DNA of 64,000 nucleotides, from contig JADKFX010000001.1 of the NCBI GenBank assembly GCA_016717265.1, forward strand, positions 248,001-312,000, written 5' to 3'. Position 1 is the first letter of the stretch, and each line of letters starts with the position of its first letter. The position numbers and the translations under genes are program-made. The stretch comes from Saprospiraceae bacterium (GTDB lineage: Bacteria > Bacteroidota > Bacteroidia > Chitinophagales > Saprospiraceae). Below the pieces are notes generated by a model that worked only from the letters and a program-made list of their open reading frames with translations, made no database searches and was not told the origin of the DNA. Positions 45,688 to 54,813 of the stretch are shown here, one piece after another.

Positions 45688-47914
45688 CGATCGGTAAAAT
45701 CAAATTTACCTGTGTCCCATTTTGCCCAGGTAAAACTTCAAGTTGTCCACCAATGGCAAGAGCTCTTTCTTGCATACTACGCATACCTGTTCCAGTGCTT
45801 CCTAAAGATCCCTTCCAAACTCCATTATCAGTTATTTGCAATTGATAATTAGACTCAGAATGAACCCATTGAATTTTCACCTGGTCAGCTTCTGCATGCT
45901 TGATAATATTATTGATAACTTCTTTGAAGATCAATAATACTTCTTTTCTTGCTTGTATTGGTAGGACTTTGCTTAATATTTCTTCGTCCACATTAAACAC
46001 AACATTAATATTTTTTGGTTCAAGCGTCTTACCAGCAAATTCACGCATCCTTGCTGTGAGAGCTTCTATTTTTTCGTTATCAGGTCGGATTGCCCAGACA
46101 ATATCACTCATGTTTTGCTGAATGGTTTTACTCTGAGTCGCAATTTCACCCAACATTTCTTTTGCTTGCTCCGGTGCCTGATCAAAAGATTGCTTTGAAA
46201 CATGACTTAATATATGAATACTTGTCAAGGTACTTCCAATTTCATCATGGAGGTCTTTAGCAATATTATTCCGAATATTAAAAAGAATAGTTTGTTCTGC
46301 AATTTTCTTTTTTAATTGAAACCGATTAAACAATAAAAAGCCTATGAAAGCTGCTACTAATAAAGCTAAAAGAAACATTTGAGTATAGGCTTTCTGTTTT
46401 TGTATTTGCTTTTCCTTTATCCATTTTTCTTGTTCCAGGATTTTTATACTCTGATTAGAAATCGATAATTGTTGCGTATTTGTCTGGTTCAATAATTCCT
46501 GCATACTCTTTTCAGATTCCATTTCCTGTAGCTTGGCCTCTTGAATATCCTGATCTTTTTCCAATAATGAAATGTGTTGTCTATTCTTCAGATTCAATAA
46601 TTCCTTAATTTGGATTAATTTATCTTGTTTATCGATTTCCAATTCCGACTGTTTTTGCTCAGCACTTAATTTTGCTAATTGAAGATTTTTCTTTTCTGTT
46701 TCGTATTTGAGTTTAAGGTCTTCAATATTCGTTTTGGTTTTTTCATCAATTAAACTGTCCTTATAAGTTGTATTTAAATCCAGATTCTCAATTGCTTTCG
46801 AGTAATTTTGATGTCGTCTATAAAAATTGGCTTTATTAAAATAATAAGCCTGAAGTAAAGGTTTGTTTTTTTGATCCCATGCGATTGAATATACTTTTTC
46901 AAAAAACCCTTCTGCAGCTATAGAATCTGACAAATTATCTTTTAGATTTGCGCACTGAATATATTGACTAGCAACTTTATTTAAATCCCCTGTTTCCAGA
47001 TAAATGCTTGCTGCTTTTTCTTGTAACTGAAAAGCTTCTGAAAATTTATTTTGCTTATTCAACAATGTTGCTGTATTTGAATAAGCTTGTGCTTTATTAC
47101 TTTTAATACCACTCCGTTCTGCATATTCCAAAGCTTTTTGCTGATAAATCAATGCAGAATCCAAAGAAATAGAACTATAAAGTGTCACTAAATTTCCAAG
47201 AGTAGTAGAAATTCCTTTTATATCTCCAATTTTTTCACGAATCGCTAAGGATTGCTTAAAAAAATTAGCTGCCTCTGGTTTGTTATTTAAACGAAAATAA
47301 GAAATTCCTACATTTCCTAAACAATTGGATACTTCCTTTTCATTTCCAAGTGCTTCAAAAATTCTCAAAGCATCCAAATAATTATTAATAGACAAAAGAT
47401 ATTCCCCTTTTTTATCCAATAAAAATCCCAGATCATTCCTTGTTATCGCAATATAAAAAGAATCGGTTCTAGCTAAATAATAGGATAGTGCTTGTCTTAA
47501 TGCTAAGATAGCGTTATCATATTCATTAATAGTTCTTAAATATTGTGACTTTTGATGATATGCTAAACCCATCATCAGGCTATCCTTAATTTCAAATCCG
47601 ATTCGCAAGCCTTCATTTAAATGAAACTTAATATTCTCGTATTGTGATTTCTTAAGTAAGAGATCTGCGATTTTAAGATTAGCGTATCCTTCTCCACGGC
47701 GCATCTGCTTCTCCTGACTTATAAATAATGCTTTTTTAACTTGAAGAAAAGCATCCTCAATTTTTCCTTCAAAGTCTTTTTCATCAGCCGCATCCAACAA
47801 AGAATAAATAAGGATAGAATCCTGAATAGTATACAATGACTGGGCTCCACCATATTGGGTCCAAAGGAGAGCCAAACATATGTATAAAGAAAACTTGAAA
47901 TCACCTTTCAGCAT
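45683..47914 (-). CDS. TPR-repeat sensor histidine kinase (HisKA_3 type)
   Basis: A 743-residue protein with a signal peptide and about seven tetratricopeptide repeats (residues about 55-380, e.g. ISTTLGNLVTLYSSISLDSALIYQQKALEYAERSG). A coiled coil follows at about 380-500 (Lys/Gln/Glu-rich) and one membrane helix at about 510-530 (MFLLALLVAAFIGFLLF). The kinase core has the phosphoacceptor His556 in KDLHDEIGSTLTSIHIL and the HATPase domain with EVINNIIKHAEAD and TDNG...GTGMRSMQERA boxes. The TPR region is probably periplasmic and senses a protein or small ligand. It pairs with the LuxR-type regulator encoded immediately downstream. Confidence 0.9.
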   Translation of the reverse strand: MLKGDFKFSLYICLALLWTQYGGAQSLYTIQDSILIYSLLDAADEKDFEGKIEDAFLQVKKALFISQEKQMRRGEGYANLKIADLLLKKSQYENIKFHLNEGLRIGFEIKDSLMMGLAYHQKSQYLRTINEYDNAILALRQALSYYLARTDSFYIAITRNDLGFLLDKKGEYLLSINNYLDALRIFEALGNEKEVSNCLGNVGISYFRLNNKPEAANFFKQSLAIREKIGDIKGISTTLGNLVTLYSSISLDSALIYQQKALEYAERSGIKSNKAQAYSNTATLLNKQNKFSEAFQLQEKAASIYLETGDLNKVASQYIQCANLKDNLSDSIAAEGFFEKVYSIAWDQKNKPLLQAYYFNKANFYRRHQNYSKAIENLDLNTTYKDSLIDEKTKTNIEDLKLKYETEKKNLQLAKLSAEQKQSELEIDKQDKLIQIKELLNLKNRQHISLLEKDQDIQEAKLQEMESEKSMQELLNQTNTQQLSISNQSIKILEQEKWIKEKQIQKQKAYTQMFLLALLVAAFIGFLLFNRFQLKKKIAEQTILFNIRNNIAKDLHDEIGSTLTSIHILSHVSKQSFDQAPEQAKEMLGEIATQSKTIQQNMSDIVWAIRPDNEKIEALTARMREFAGKTLEPKNINVVFNVDEEILSKVLPIQARKEVLLIFKEVINNIIKHAEADQVKIQWVHSESNYQLQITDNGVWKGSLGSTGTGMRSMQERALAIGGQLEVLPGQNGTQVNLILPIA

Positions 47915-48255
47915 GACAAGAATTTTCCAGCATTTATCCTGAAAGATAATGTACTTCTGGCAAACTGAACAATATCATTACCAATCCATATCCCAACGCT
48001 ATAATAACAAAATGAAAATTATAATTATTCTATTGAGAAGTTCTGCCTGATTAGATATTGACCTAAATACTATGTTCATGATTTTGTTGACACAAGTTAT
48101 GAGCATCCCAATCCTGTTAGGTCAATTAAAAGATAAGAAAAAGAGCATTTTAGCATCTCTGGGAAATTATTAATGAAGCTTTAATATCTCTGTTAAAAAT
48201 TAAGAATTCAAAATAAATTCGTAATATTGCGGCTATAAAAACTAAAAAAATTCAT

Positions 48256-48594
48256 ATGAAATCTTCATTATTATTATTTGCAGTACTCTCCATATTTGTA
48301 GGATTAAATTCTTGCAAAGATGAAAAAAAGGCTGAAACCACACCATCAACAGAGCAAGCTCCGGCTCAAAATCCAAATGCTGGTGCAACACCTACTGATC
48401 TTTCAGCTCCACAAGGAACTCCACCTGCTAATGTTACGCCTCCTGCTACAGCAACGCCTGAAGCGCCACAAAATGCAAAAGGAGTTTGGCATTTCACGTG
48501 TAGTAAAGGTTGTCCAGGTGGCGCAGGAACGCAATCCAATTGTGCAAAATGTAATAATCCATTAACGCATAATCCTGCTTACCATACCAACTAA
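48256..48594 (+). CDS. Lipoprotein with Pro/Ala/Thr linker and zinc-ribbon-like end
   Basis: A 112-residue lipoprotein (signal ending VGLNSC). Residues about 28-77 are a low-complexity Pro/Ala/Thr-rich spacer that should extend the C-terminal module from the membrane. That module (GVWHFTCSKGCPGGAGTQSNCAKCNNPLTHNPAYH) has four Cys in C-x3-C...C-x2-C spacing plus His residues, like a small metal-binding ribbon. The organisation is known in small Bacteroidota lipoproteins; function unknown. It is alone, on the strand opposite to the neighbours, with 340 gene-free bases before it (47915-48255) and a strong terminator after it. Confidence 0.75.
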   Translation: MKSSLLLFAVLSIFVGLNSCKDEKKAETTPSTEQAPAQNPNAGATPTDLSAPQGTPPANVTPPATATPEAPQNAKGVWHFTCSKGCPGGAGTQSNCAKCNNPLTHNPAYHTN

Positions 48595-48624
48595 AATAAG
48601 CAGTTAATCAATTGCTTTACAAAT

Positions 48625-48670
48625 TAAAAAAGAGGCCAAGAAGTATATAAATACTTTTTGGCCTCTTTTC
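48625..48670 (+). terminator. Rho-independent terminator of the zinc-ribbon lipoprotein gene
   Basis: An almost perfect hairpin: AAAAGAGGCCAAGAAGTAT paired with ATACTTTTTGGCCTCTTTT around a 4-base loop, with one bulge. It starts about 30 bases after the stop. Bases 48671-48901 hold no gene. Confidence 0.9.
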
Positions 48671-48901
48671 ATTTCATAAGGAATGAATGATTCAATTTTC
48701 AAAGACTCAGGATTTTACCAGGGTCAGAATGAACACTTTTATTATTAGAGATACCCGCTAAAATTGATATTCACTTGTGCTCTGTTATTTAGCCTATTTG
48801 AAATTTGATACAATGGATAGAATACAAATTAATCCAACACTTTTATTTCAAATTTAAGGTGTTGAATGAAAGCAAAATTCCCTGTGTTGCGATTCAATAT
48901 A

Positions 48902-49324
48902 TCAATGTCTTCCCCAAAGCTCCACAACTGCTTTAGTGTTTTTATAATTTTTGGTATCATACCAGAATACAACTTTAGTAATGACTCTTCTGTTTCCAGC
49001 AAGATCTATAACCCGGCTTTCTTGTCCGGCTTTAAAGTTATTTCTAAGTTCAATATCTTGTGTAGTGCCATCTCCAAAATGAACAACCATTTTATGCATA
49101 TCTAAAGCAGAACGAAGTACTTTAATCTTTAATCCGGTAAAAAAACCTTCTTGCCTGGTGACTAAAATTTCATCTCGGTCAAGGCCATATTTTACTGTTC
49201 TGGTGCCTAACACCTCCCAACGTCCCTGAATTAAGGTTGGATTTGATGGAGTCGCACAGTTACTGATAACAAAACTTCCAACAAACAAAATCATAATGTT
49301 CGCAATTTGAATTACATTTTTCAT
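48902..49324 (-). CDS. DUF2541-like lipoprotein
   Basis: The start is placed at MKNVIQIANIMILFVGSFVIS (140 residues), giving a lipobox ending ISNC; the longer frame to 49396 adds no signal. The mature part has WEVLGTRTVKYGLDRDEILVTRQEGFFTGLKIKVLRSALDMHKMVVHFGDGTTQDIEL and AGQESRVIDLAGNRRVITKVVFWYD, the LGxRxVxxxxDRDEI...KVxFWYD pattern of a Bacteroidota family resembling DUF2541. It is predicted to be an all-beta periplasmic or surface lipoprotein of unknown role. Its neighbour upstream on the same strand is a DUF547 gene. Confidence 0.65.
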   Translation of the reverse strand: MKNVIQIANIMILFVGSFVISNCATPSNPTLIQGRWEVLGTRTVKYGLDRDEILVTRQEGFFTGLKIKVLRSALDMHKMVVHFGDGTTQDIELRNNFKAGQESRVIDLAGNRRVITKVVFWYDTKNYKNTKAVVELWGRH

Positions 49325-49392
49325 ATCTAATATTTTTAAAGTTTGCAATACTAAGTCAGACCAAAAATAAGTAGAATAGTTTAAACAGCAAA

Positions 49393-50127
49393 TCATTTAA
49401 TTGAATTTAATGCCCAGTTATAATCCATATAGGATATTTTGGTTTTTTCTGAAATTTCTGACGGACCATATTTTTTTACAAATTCACGCACTCCACCTAA
49501 CACATTAAAATCGGATTTATACCATTTAAATATCATAGATAGTTGAGCTATTTTTGAATTCACATTATTTCTAATTGGATCCGCCAAAAAACGTTTACTT
49601 TGATCATCCAGTTGCGTATCCAATTTTTTGGGATCATAGGCTTCATTTCGCAAAGCCGGACAAGAAACAGAAGCACATACTAAAGCCATGTGAATTCTAG
49701 GATCTTCATACTTTTTCCGAAGTTTACCATGCTCAATATTATTCAGATCCAATATTTCATTTCCAATGGAAATAAATTTTATATCCCAGGTACTATTGAT
49801 AAATGGAATTTTACCACCAATTTCTTTTATACTTTTTATCGGGTAGTTTCGGATTACCAATTGAATTGTAAAGGCATTATAAGCATTCATCCAATATGCC
49901 TTTATTTCATTTTCATTCCAATGAGTCTTAGGAGCATTTGAAGAAAGCATCCCAAGATATTCATTTAACCGGGTACTATCCTCTATAAAACCTTTATAAT
50001 CAACATCTCCATTGGCACGCACATTTTTTTTAAGCAGTACATCAAAATTCTTATGCAACGAGGATTGAGCGAATAGTAGCTGTACAAAAGATATAAGGAA
50101 AATTGAAAATTTTAAAACTTTACACAT
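49393..50127 (-). CDS. DUF547 secreted protein
   Basis: A 244-residue exported protein (signal ending FAQ). The DUF547 signatures are YKGFIEDSTRLNEYLGML, EIKAYWMNAYNAFTIQLVIRNYPI, NIEHGKLRKKYEDPRIHMALVCASVSCPALRNEAY and LDDQSKRFLAD. The conserved Asn/His/Cys residues (NAYN, HMALVCAS) suggest a papain-like or transglutaminase-like fold, but no reaction has been shown for the family. It is 68 bp upstream of the DUF2541-like gene on the same strand and probably shares its transcript. Confidence 0.85.
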   Translation of the reverse strand: MCKVLKFSIFLISFVQLLFAQSSLHKNFDVLLKKNVRANGDVDYKGFIEDSTRLNEYLGMLSSNAPKTHWNENEIKAYWMNAYNAFTIQLVIRNYPIKSIKEIGGKIPFINSTWDIKFISIGNEILDLNNIEHGKLRKKYEDPRIHMALVCASVSCPALRNEAYDPKKLDTQLDDQSKRFLADPIRNNVNSKIAQLSMIFKWYKSDFNVLGGVREFVKKYGPSEISEKTKISYMDYNWALNSIK

Positions 50128-50369
50128 ACTTAATTTTTAGAATAACAAATAATAGTTGACTTCAGTTGCAATAAATATAAGTTTTCAATGTACTGCTTCA
50201 GCCATTTAAACTAATCCAAGCAATTCATTGTATTGACAATTTATGCATTGCAAATTGCAAATAGATCCTGGATCGGAATCGAATTTAAGTTTGGCATTCG
50301 AAAACGAATTGGTAAGGTATCAAAAAGAATTCGCAAAACATATGCATTCTAAAAAATAATTTATGGATT

Positions 50370-51176
50370 TTAATCAATAATCGTTTTGTAAAAATTAAAA
50401 ATATCTGCTGATTCTTTTTGTAATTTTTCAGGATACATAATGTAACAATACACTAAAATTGCTACTATATTTAGATTCATTTGGCCCATATAGTTCTGCA
50501 ATTTTTTTTCTTCCGTGACTAAAATTTTACAAATTATTGACCAAATTAAATCAGCATCTAATTTGAAAGTTGCAGGCATTTTATGAATCTTTATAAAAAT
50601 ACAAGCCCATTCATATAAAGCAATATTAAAAAACGCATCCGGTTTTACATACGCTGCTTCTAACGCATCACTCGCTAAAATAATTACCCCATCTTCATCT
50701 TGTGTTTCTGACAAATGAAGATATTGTTGTTCAGGACTTGGAAATGCATGGTGATAAAATACAATTCGACCATAGTGTTTAACAGCAGGATCTTTAAATG
50801 AAAGGTTTAATCGAATTGCTGGAGCAAGAGCCATAATTTTTAATTCCTCCGGCATTTCTTTTTCAGACATAGACGTAAATTGTTTTTCCGTGAGTTGTAT
50901 TGCGAGTTGATTACAAAAATGATCTTGCGCTATTTTTGGCAAATTTTTATAAAACGGAACAAACCGTTTTACCCAATTCAATTCATAATCACTGAGTTTT
51001 GGAGGGTTTCGTTGATACCATTTTTGATTGATTAAACTTCCAAAAACAAAGCTAGCCAATGCAAGAATACCTGTTGGAATGAGGACCCAAAGACTATCCT
51101 CGGTAGATTTATCAATAAAAAACAAGGTAAGTAAGAATAAAGTGGTGCATAAGGTCTGTGCAATTCTTGAAGGCAT
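50370..51176 (-). CDS. MtfA-like protein lacking the HExxH zinc motif
   Basis: A 268-residue protein: two N-terminal membrane segments (about residues 7-20 and 30-46), then a region that looks like the MtfA/DUF980 zinc-dependent peptidase family: RFVPFYKNLPKIAQDHFCNQLAIQLTEKQF, APAIRLNLSFK and FNIALYEWACIFIKIHK. In active MtfA the last segment contains HEFAH. Here residues 188-192 read YEWAC, so both metal His are lost and a catalytic role is unlikely. A regulatory or binding role is inference. A TAAATTTG box is 47-54 bases upstream. It is the last gene before tRNA-Phe. Confidence 0.6.
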   Translation of the reverse strand: MPSRIAQTLCTTLFLLTLFFIDKSTEDSLWVLIPTGILALASFVFGSLINQKWYQRNPPKLSDYELNWVKRFVPFYKNLPKIAQDHFCNQLAIQLTEKQFTSMSEKEMPEELKIMALAPAIRLNLSFKDPAVKHYGRIVFYHHAFPSPEQQYLHLSETQDEDGVIILASDALEAAYVKPDAFFNIALYEWACIFIKIHKMPATFKLDADLIWSIICKILVTEEKKLQNYMGQMNLNIVAILVYCYIMYPEKLQKESADIFNFYKTIID

Positions 51177-51388
51177 CTTAGTACTTTAAAATATATAAAT
51201 TATTGAATTCCAAAATATTACGCAAATTTAAAGATTGATTTTTAGAAATCGGTTAAAATTTAGGATCTTATTTAAAAAAAATACAAACTATCCGGGTCGA
51301 TTTAGTTTCCATTTTCTAAATTCAATTATATTTGCAGCCCAAAATCATCAAAATCAAATAGGATTAAACTTCTATTTGATTTTTGGAT

Positions 51389-51461
51389 GGTACCTTAGCT
51401 CAGTTGGTAGAGCACAGGACTGAAAATCCTGGTGTCCCTGGTTCGATCCCTGGAGGTACCA
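51389..51461 (+). tRNA. tRNA-Phe (anticodon GAA)
   Basis: A complete 73-nt cloverleaf. The acceptor stem GGTACCT pairs with AGGTACC and the discriminator is A. The anticodon stem CAGGA/TCCTG holds the loop CTGAAAA (GAA). The T arm is CCTGG-TTCGATC-CCTGG-like. CCA is not encoded. It is followed directly by the 144-bp repeat array. Confidence 0.95.
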
Positions 51462-51463
51462 CA

Positions 51464-52122
51464 GAAGCAGAGCGAGAATGAGAGCGAGAGCGTAATTTGG
51501 TGCTCTTCAAAATTTTAAAGCCACATTTTTTGTGGCTTTTTTAGTTTAGGGAGTAGGTGTTCTGGTTTGTGTTAATCTTAATCTCATATCTTCCTAAAAC
51601 TTCGTGGGAAGCAGAGCGAGAATGAAAGCAAAAGCGGAATTTGATGCTCTTCAAAATTTTAATGCCACATTTTTGTGGCTTTTTTAGTTTAGGGAGTAGG
51701 TGTTCTGGTTTGTGTTAATCTTAATCTCATATCTTCCTAAAACTTCGTGGGAAGCAGAGCGAGAATGAAAGCAAAAGCGGAATTTGATGCTCTTCAAAAT
51801 TTTAATGCCACATTTTTTGTGGCTTTTTTAGTTTAGGGAGTAGGTGTTCTGGTTTGTGTTAATCTTAATCTCATATCTTCCTAAAACTTCGTGGGAAGCA
51901 GAGCGAGAATGAGAGCAAAAGCGGAATTTGATGCTCTTCAAAATTTTAATGCCACATTTTTTGTGGCTTTTTTAGTTTAGGGAGTAGGTGTTCTGGTTTG
52001 TGTTAATCTTAATCTCATATCTTCCTAAAACTTCGTGGGAAGCAGAGCGAGAATGAGAGCGAGAGCGGAATTTGGTGCTCTTCAAAATTTTAAAGCCACA
52101 TTTTTTCTGGCTTTTTTAGTTT
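51464..52122 (+). repeat. 144-bp tandem repeat array multiplying the tRNA terminator five times
   Basis: Units begin at 51464, 51608, 51751, 51895 and 52039 with spacing 144, 143, 144, 144; the last is partial and stops at 52122. Each starts with GAAGCAGAGCGAGAATG, carries TTTGGTGCTCTTCAAAATTT-like sequence, a terminator hairpin (GCCACA-T run-TGTGGC followed by T), then TTTAGGGAGTAGGTGTTCTG and AATCTTAATCTC. Units 2-4 are nearly identical; units 1 and 5 share AAAGCCAC. The array lies between tRNA-Phe and the next gene. Confidence 0.95.
51516..51546 (+). terminator. First terminator hairpin after tRNA-Phe
   Basis: AAGCCACA/TGTGGCTT with a T-rich loop and a T tail, 55 bases after the tRNA. The homologous hairpins are near 51662-51686, 51805-51830 and 51949-51974; the fifth (52092-52118) has a mismatch in the stem. 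Confidence 0.85.
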
Positions 52123-52366
52123 CAAATAGAACTGATTCAAACTAAATAATTTTGATTAAAAATTACACATTATACCTTTTTAATCCATTCCATTTTTATT
52201 TGAAAAAGTTCAATTATCAATTTTAAATTGCTCATTTTCAAAAATTGCTTGATTTTCCTTTTAAAAATATAAAAATCAAGAATTTTTAATTTATCTTCAA
52301 TTCTATTTTTTAATCTGCTTACTTTTTGCCAAGCAGCATTCTTTCATCCATAGGGATCATTAGCAT

Positions 52367-54607
52367 ATGAAAAAGCAATTGAAAAACCTTGTATTCACTG
52401 CCTTACTTTTAGTAATTAAACTTCATTTCTTGCAAACTCAATGCTCTCCACCAATGTCGGAAGAGTGCAATCAGGTGAATGTCCTTTGCTCATTGGATGA
52501 ACTGAATGGTTATGCTTGTAATAATACGAGTACAGTACCGAGCCATTGTGGTCCGCTATGTTCTCAAGGCGGAATCGGAGAAAACACAAGTTGGTGGGGC
52601 TTTGTAACGGAAGGCGGGAATGTCACGATGACCTTAACTATAGGTTCGTGTAACACCGGTCAAGGACTCCAATTTGGAATTTGGGGAGATTGTCTGTGTG
52701 AGGAAGAGATTGTATGTCGTTCTAATCCTTGTTCAATACCTAACAGTGTAAATACGGTAAGTGCAAACCTTCAGCCTTGCAAAACGTATTATTTTTGGAT
52801 AGACGGTTGTAATGGAGATTTTTGTGATTTTACGATAAGTACTTCAGGAGGTGCCGCACCTACTTTATCCCCTTTAGGGAAGATCAATAATAAAGCAAAT
52901 ATGATTCTTGAACCTATTTGCGAAGGTGCTTGTAATGTATTGTTTTTTGTTAATCCACAAAGCGGAGGATGCAAACCCCATTATGTTTGGACCCTAGATG
53001 GAAATGAAGTAGGTGGAAATATAAACGAGATTCGACTTGATTTACCGGATTCAGGAGATTTTATTCTCTGTGTAACTGCTTATATAGGCAATCCTCAAAA
53101 TGGTTCAGTTTGCGCTCAACAAGGTCCGCAATGTGCTACGCTAAAAGTCAGACAGATTCAAAATAAAATTGGATTGCCACGCATTCTTTGTAAAGAGCAA
53201 ACAAATGCTAGTGGATATAAATGGCATTCTCTACGAATTAAGGAAAGTGGAATTTATAGTGAGCAATTTTCGGATGCGAACTGCTGTAAATTTGATTCTA
53301 TTGTTGAATTTATTGTTTTAGAAGCGCCAATACCTGAAGCTGTTTATTATTTAACATGTAACAATACACCCTATACGGATGCTGCTGGTAAAAAACATCA
53401 ACCTTGTTTGTTCCAATCTGAGATCGCACTTCCAAAAATAACAAATCCATATCGCTGTGATAGTTCTATCCTGTTAACAGCCGTAAATGTAGATTTTGCG
53501 CCATCATGGGATATTCATTGTTTTAATGCTAAGGTTGAATTAATACCCAATTTAAGCATTTTAAAACCTTGTAATGCCGGTGAAATCTATGAATTTGAAT
53601 ATCGCTGGTTTAAAAAAAGTGATCCCTTAAATATTTTGAGTACGGATGAAAGATTATTCGTTAATCCTGTTTCAGAAGACTATTGTCTGCAAGTCATAGT
53701 AAAGACAACACTTGAAAATAAAACTGCGATTTGTACTAAAACCTTTTGTGAAACACTTCAGGAAGGTAGTTTAAATCCTGAATGTTCCTTTACCATGAAC
53801 AGTAGTAAAATATTTTGCTTTGATTCCATTGGGACATATTGGATTGATTCATTTCTCCCTAAAAAAGCAAACTTTTATACCTGGACAATAGATGGAGGAT
53901 TTATAGTTTCAAATCCTGACAGTTCTGTTGTCAATGTAAAATGGTTATTAAATTCTAGAGATACCGGAAAAGTTTGCGTATCCTATGATACAGATTGTGG
54001 GACTAGCTGCGAAAAATGTATTGACGTCATACCAGACACAAAAATAGCTGGTCAGGATTTTGAAAAAAGAGGCCTTTCAGCTTATTTAGATGCAAAAGCA
54101 AATCCAAATGGTAGCTGGAGACTCCTTAGTGGTCCACATAAGGTTACAATTTTAGAACCCAACAATCCAAGAACAAAATTCATAGCATTTAATTATGGTG
54201 TCTATTGTTTTGAATGGACAATCAATGACCCCAACTGTATTGTGAAAGATACGCTTTGTGTCAACTTGCATAGCTTTAAAAAAGCAAGTCCTAAATATCC
54301 AGATTTAATATTTGAAGAAAGGGCTGGATCCATATCTGATCAAAATGGAATGCAGAATATACTCTTTACACCTAATTTGATTGAAAATAATGGAGTAAGT
54401 TTTGTAACCACAAATGTTGCCATAAACAGTATTATAAATTATAGCTGGATTGATATTTATGGTCGCACCATACATCAAGAAAAAAAATTATTAGAACCGG
54501 GAATTCAGCGTGTCAATATAAATTCTCCAATGAGTTCAGGAATGTATTTTTTAGTCATTGAAATAAATGGAGAACATTCTATTAGCAAAGTTTGTGTGCT
54601 TGATTAA
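52367..54607 (+). CDS. Cys-rich secreted protein with T9SS C-terminal sorting domain
   Basis: A 746-residue exported protein (signal ending QTQ). The N-terminal domain has many Cys (CSPPMSEECNQVNVLCSLDELNGYACNN), as in Saprospiraceae secreted proteins, and the region FWIDGCNGDFCDFTISTSGG is jelly-roll-like. Residues about 155-660 are built of Ig-like or PKD-like modules (LTVTAYIGNPQNGS, FTWTIDGGFIVSN, CVSYDTDCGTSCEKCIDV). The final 80 residues (NILFTPNLIENNGVSFVTTN to HSISKVCVLD) look like the T9SS type A sorting domain. The function is not known. The 244 bases before it are AT-rich; no promoter is certain. Confidence 0.75.
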   Translation: MKKQLKNLVFTALLLVIKLHFLQTQCSPPMSEECNQVNVLCSLDELNGYACNNTSTVPSHCGPLCSQGGIGENTSWWGFVTEGGNVTMTLTIGSCNTGQGLQFGIWGDCLCEEEIVCRSNPCSIPNSVNTVSANLQPCKTYYFWIDGCNGDFCDFTISTSGGAAPTLSPLGKINNKANMILEPICEGACNVLFFVNPQSGGCKPHYVWTLDGNEVGGNINEIRLDLPDSGDFILCVTAYIGNPQNGSVCAQQGPQCATLKVRQIQNKIGLPRILCKEQTNASGYKWHSLRIKESGIYSEQFSDANCCKFDSIVEFIVLEAPIPEAVYYLTCNNTPYTDAAGKKHQPCLFQSEIALPKITNPYRCDSSILLTAVNVDFAPSWDIHCFNAKVELIPNLSILKPCNAGEIYEFEYRWFKKSDPLNILSTDERLFVNPVSEDYCLQVIVKTTLENKTAICTKTFCETLQEGSLNPECSFTMNSSKIFCFDSIGTYWIDSFLPKKANFYTWTIDGGFIVSNPDSSVVNVKWLLNSRDTGKVCVSYDTDCGTSCEKCIDVIPDTKIAGQDFEKRGLSAYLDAKANPNGSWRLLSGPHKVTILEPNNPRTKFIAFNYGVYCFEWTINDPNCIVKDTLCVNLHSFKKASPKYPDLIFEERAGSISDQNGMQNILFTPNLIENNGVSFVTTNVAINSIINYSWIDIYGRTIHQEKKLLEPGIQRVNINSPMSSGMYFLVIEINGEHSISKVCVLD

Positions 54608-54813
54608 ACGAGCATTATTTTCTAAGTATACAATATTGCTGATATAGTCTGGTTTAGCAGTGTGCGATAATTTGAATGAAGAAAACGAAAAAATTAGAAA
54701 TAAAATAAATTCAATTCAAGCCCATCCATCTCTGGATGTTGTAAATCTTAGTTTGAAAGAATACAAATTTCATTCAGGAATTCAATTAACTTTGTTGCCA
54801 TAAACTTTTAAAC

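Noticed and set aside
51464..52122. CRISPR array
   Set aside because: The repeat is a full 144-bp unit in direct tandem with no spacers between copies.
54647..54803. Short + strand frame reading NLNEENEKIRNKINSIQAHP before the esterase gene
   Set aside because: It lacks a convincing start (GTG or TTG only) and is only about 50 codons; it may be the tail of a lost gene.
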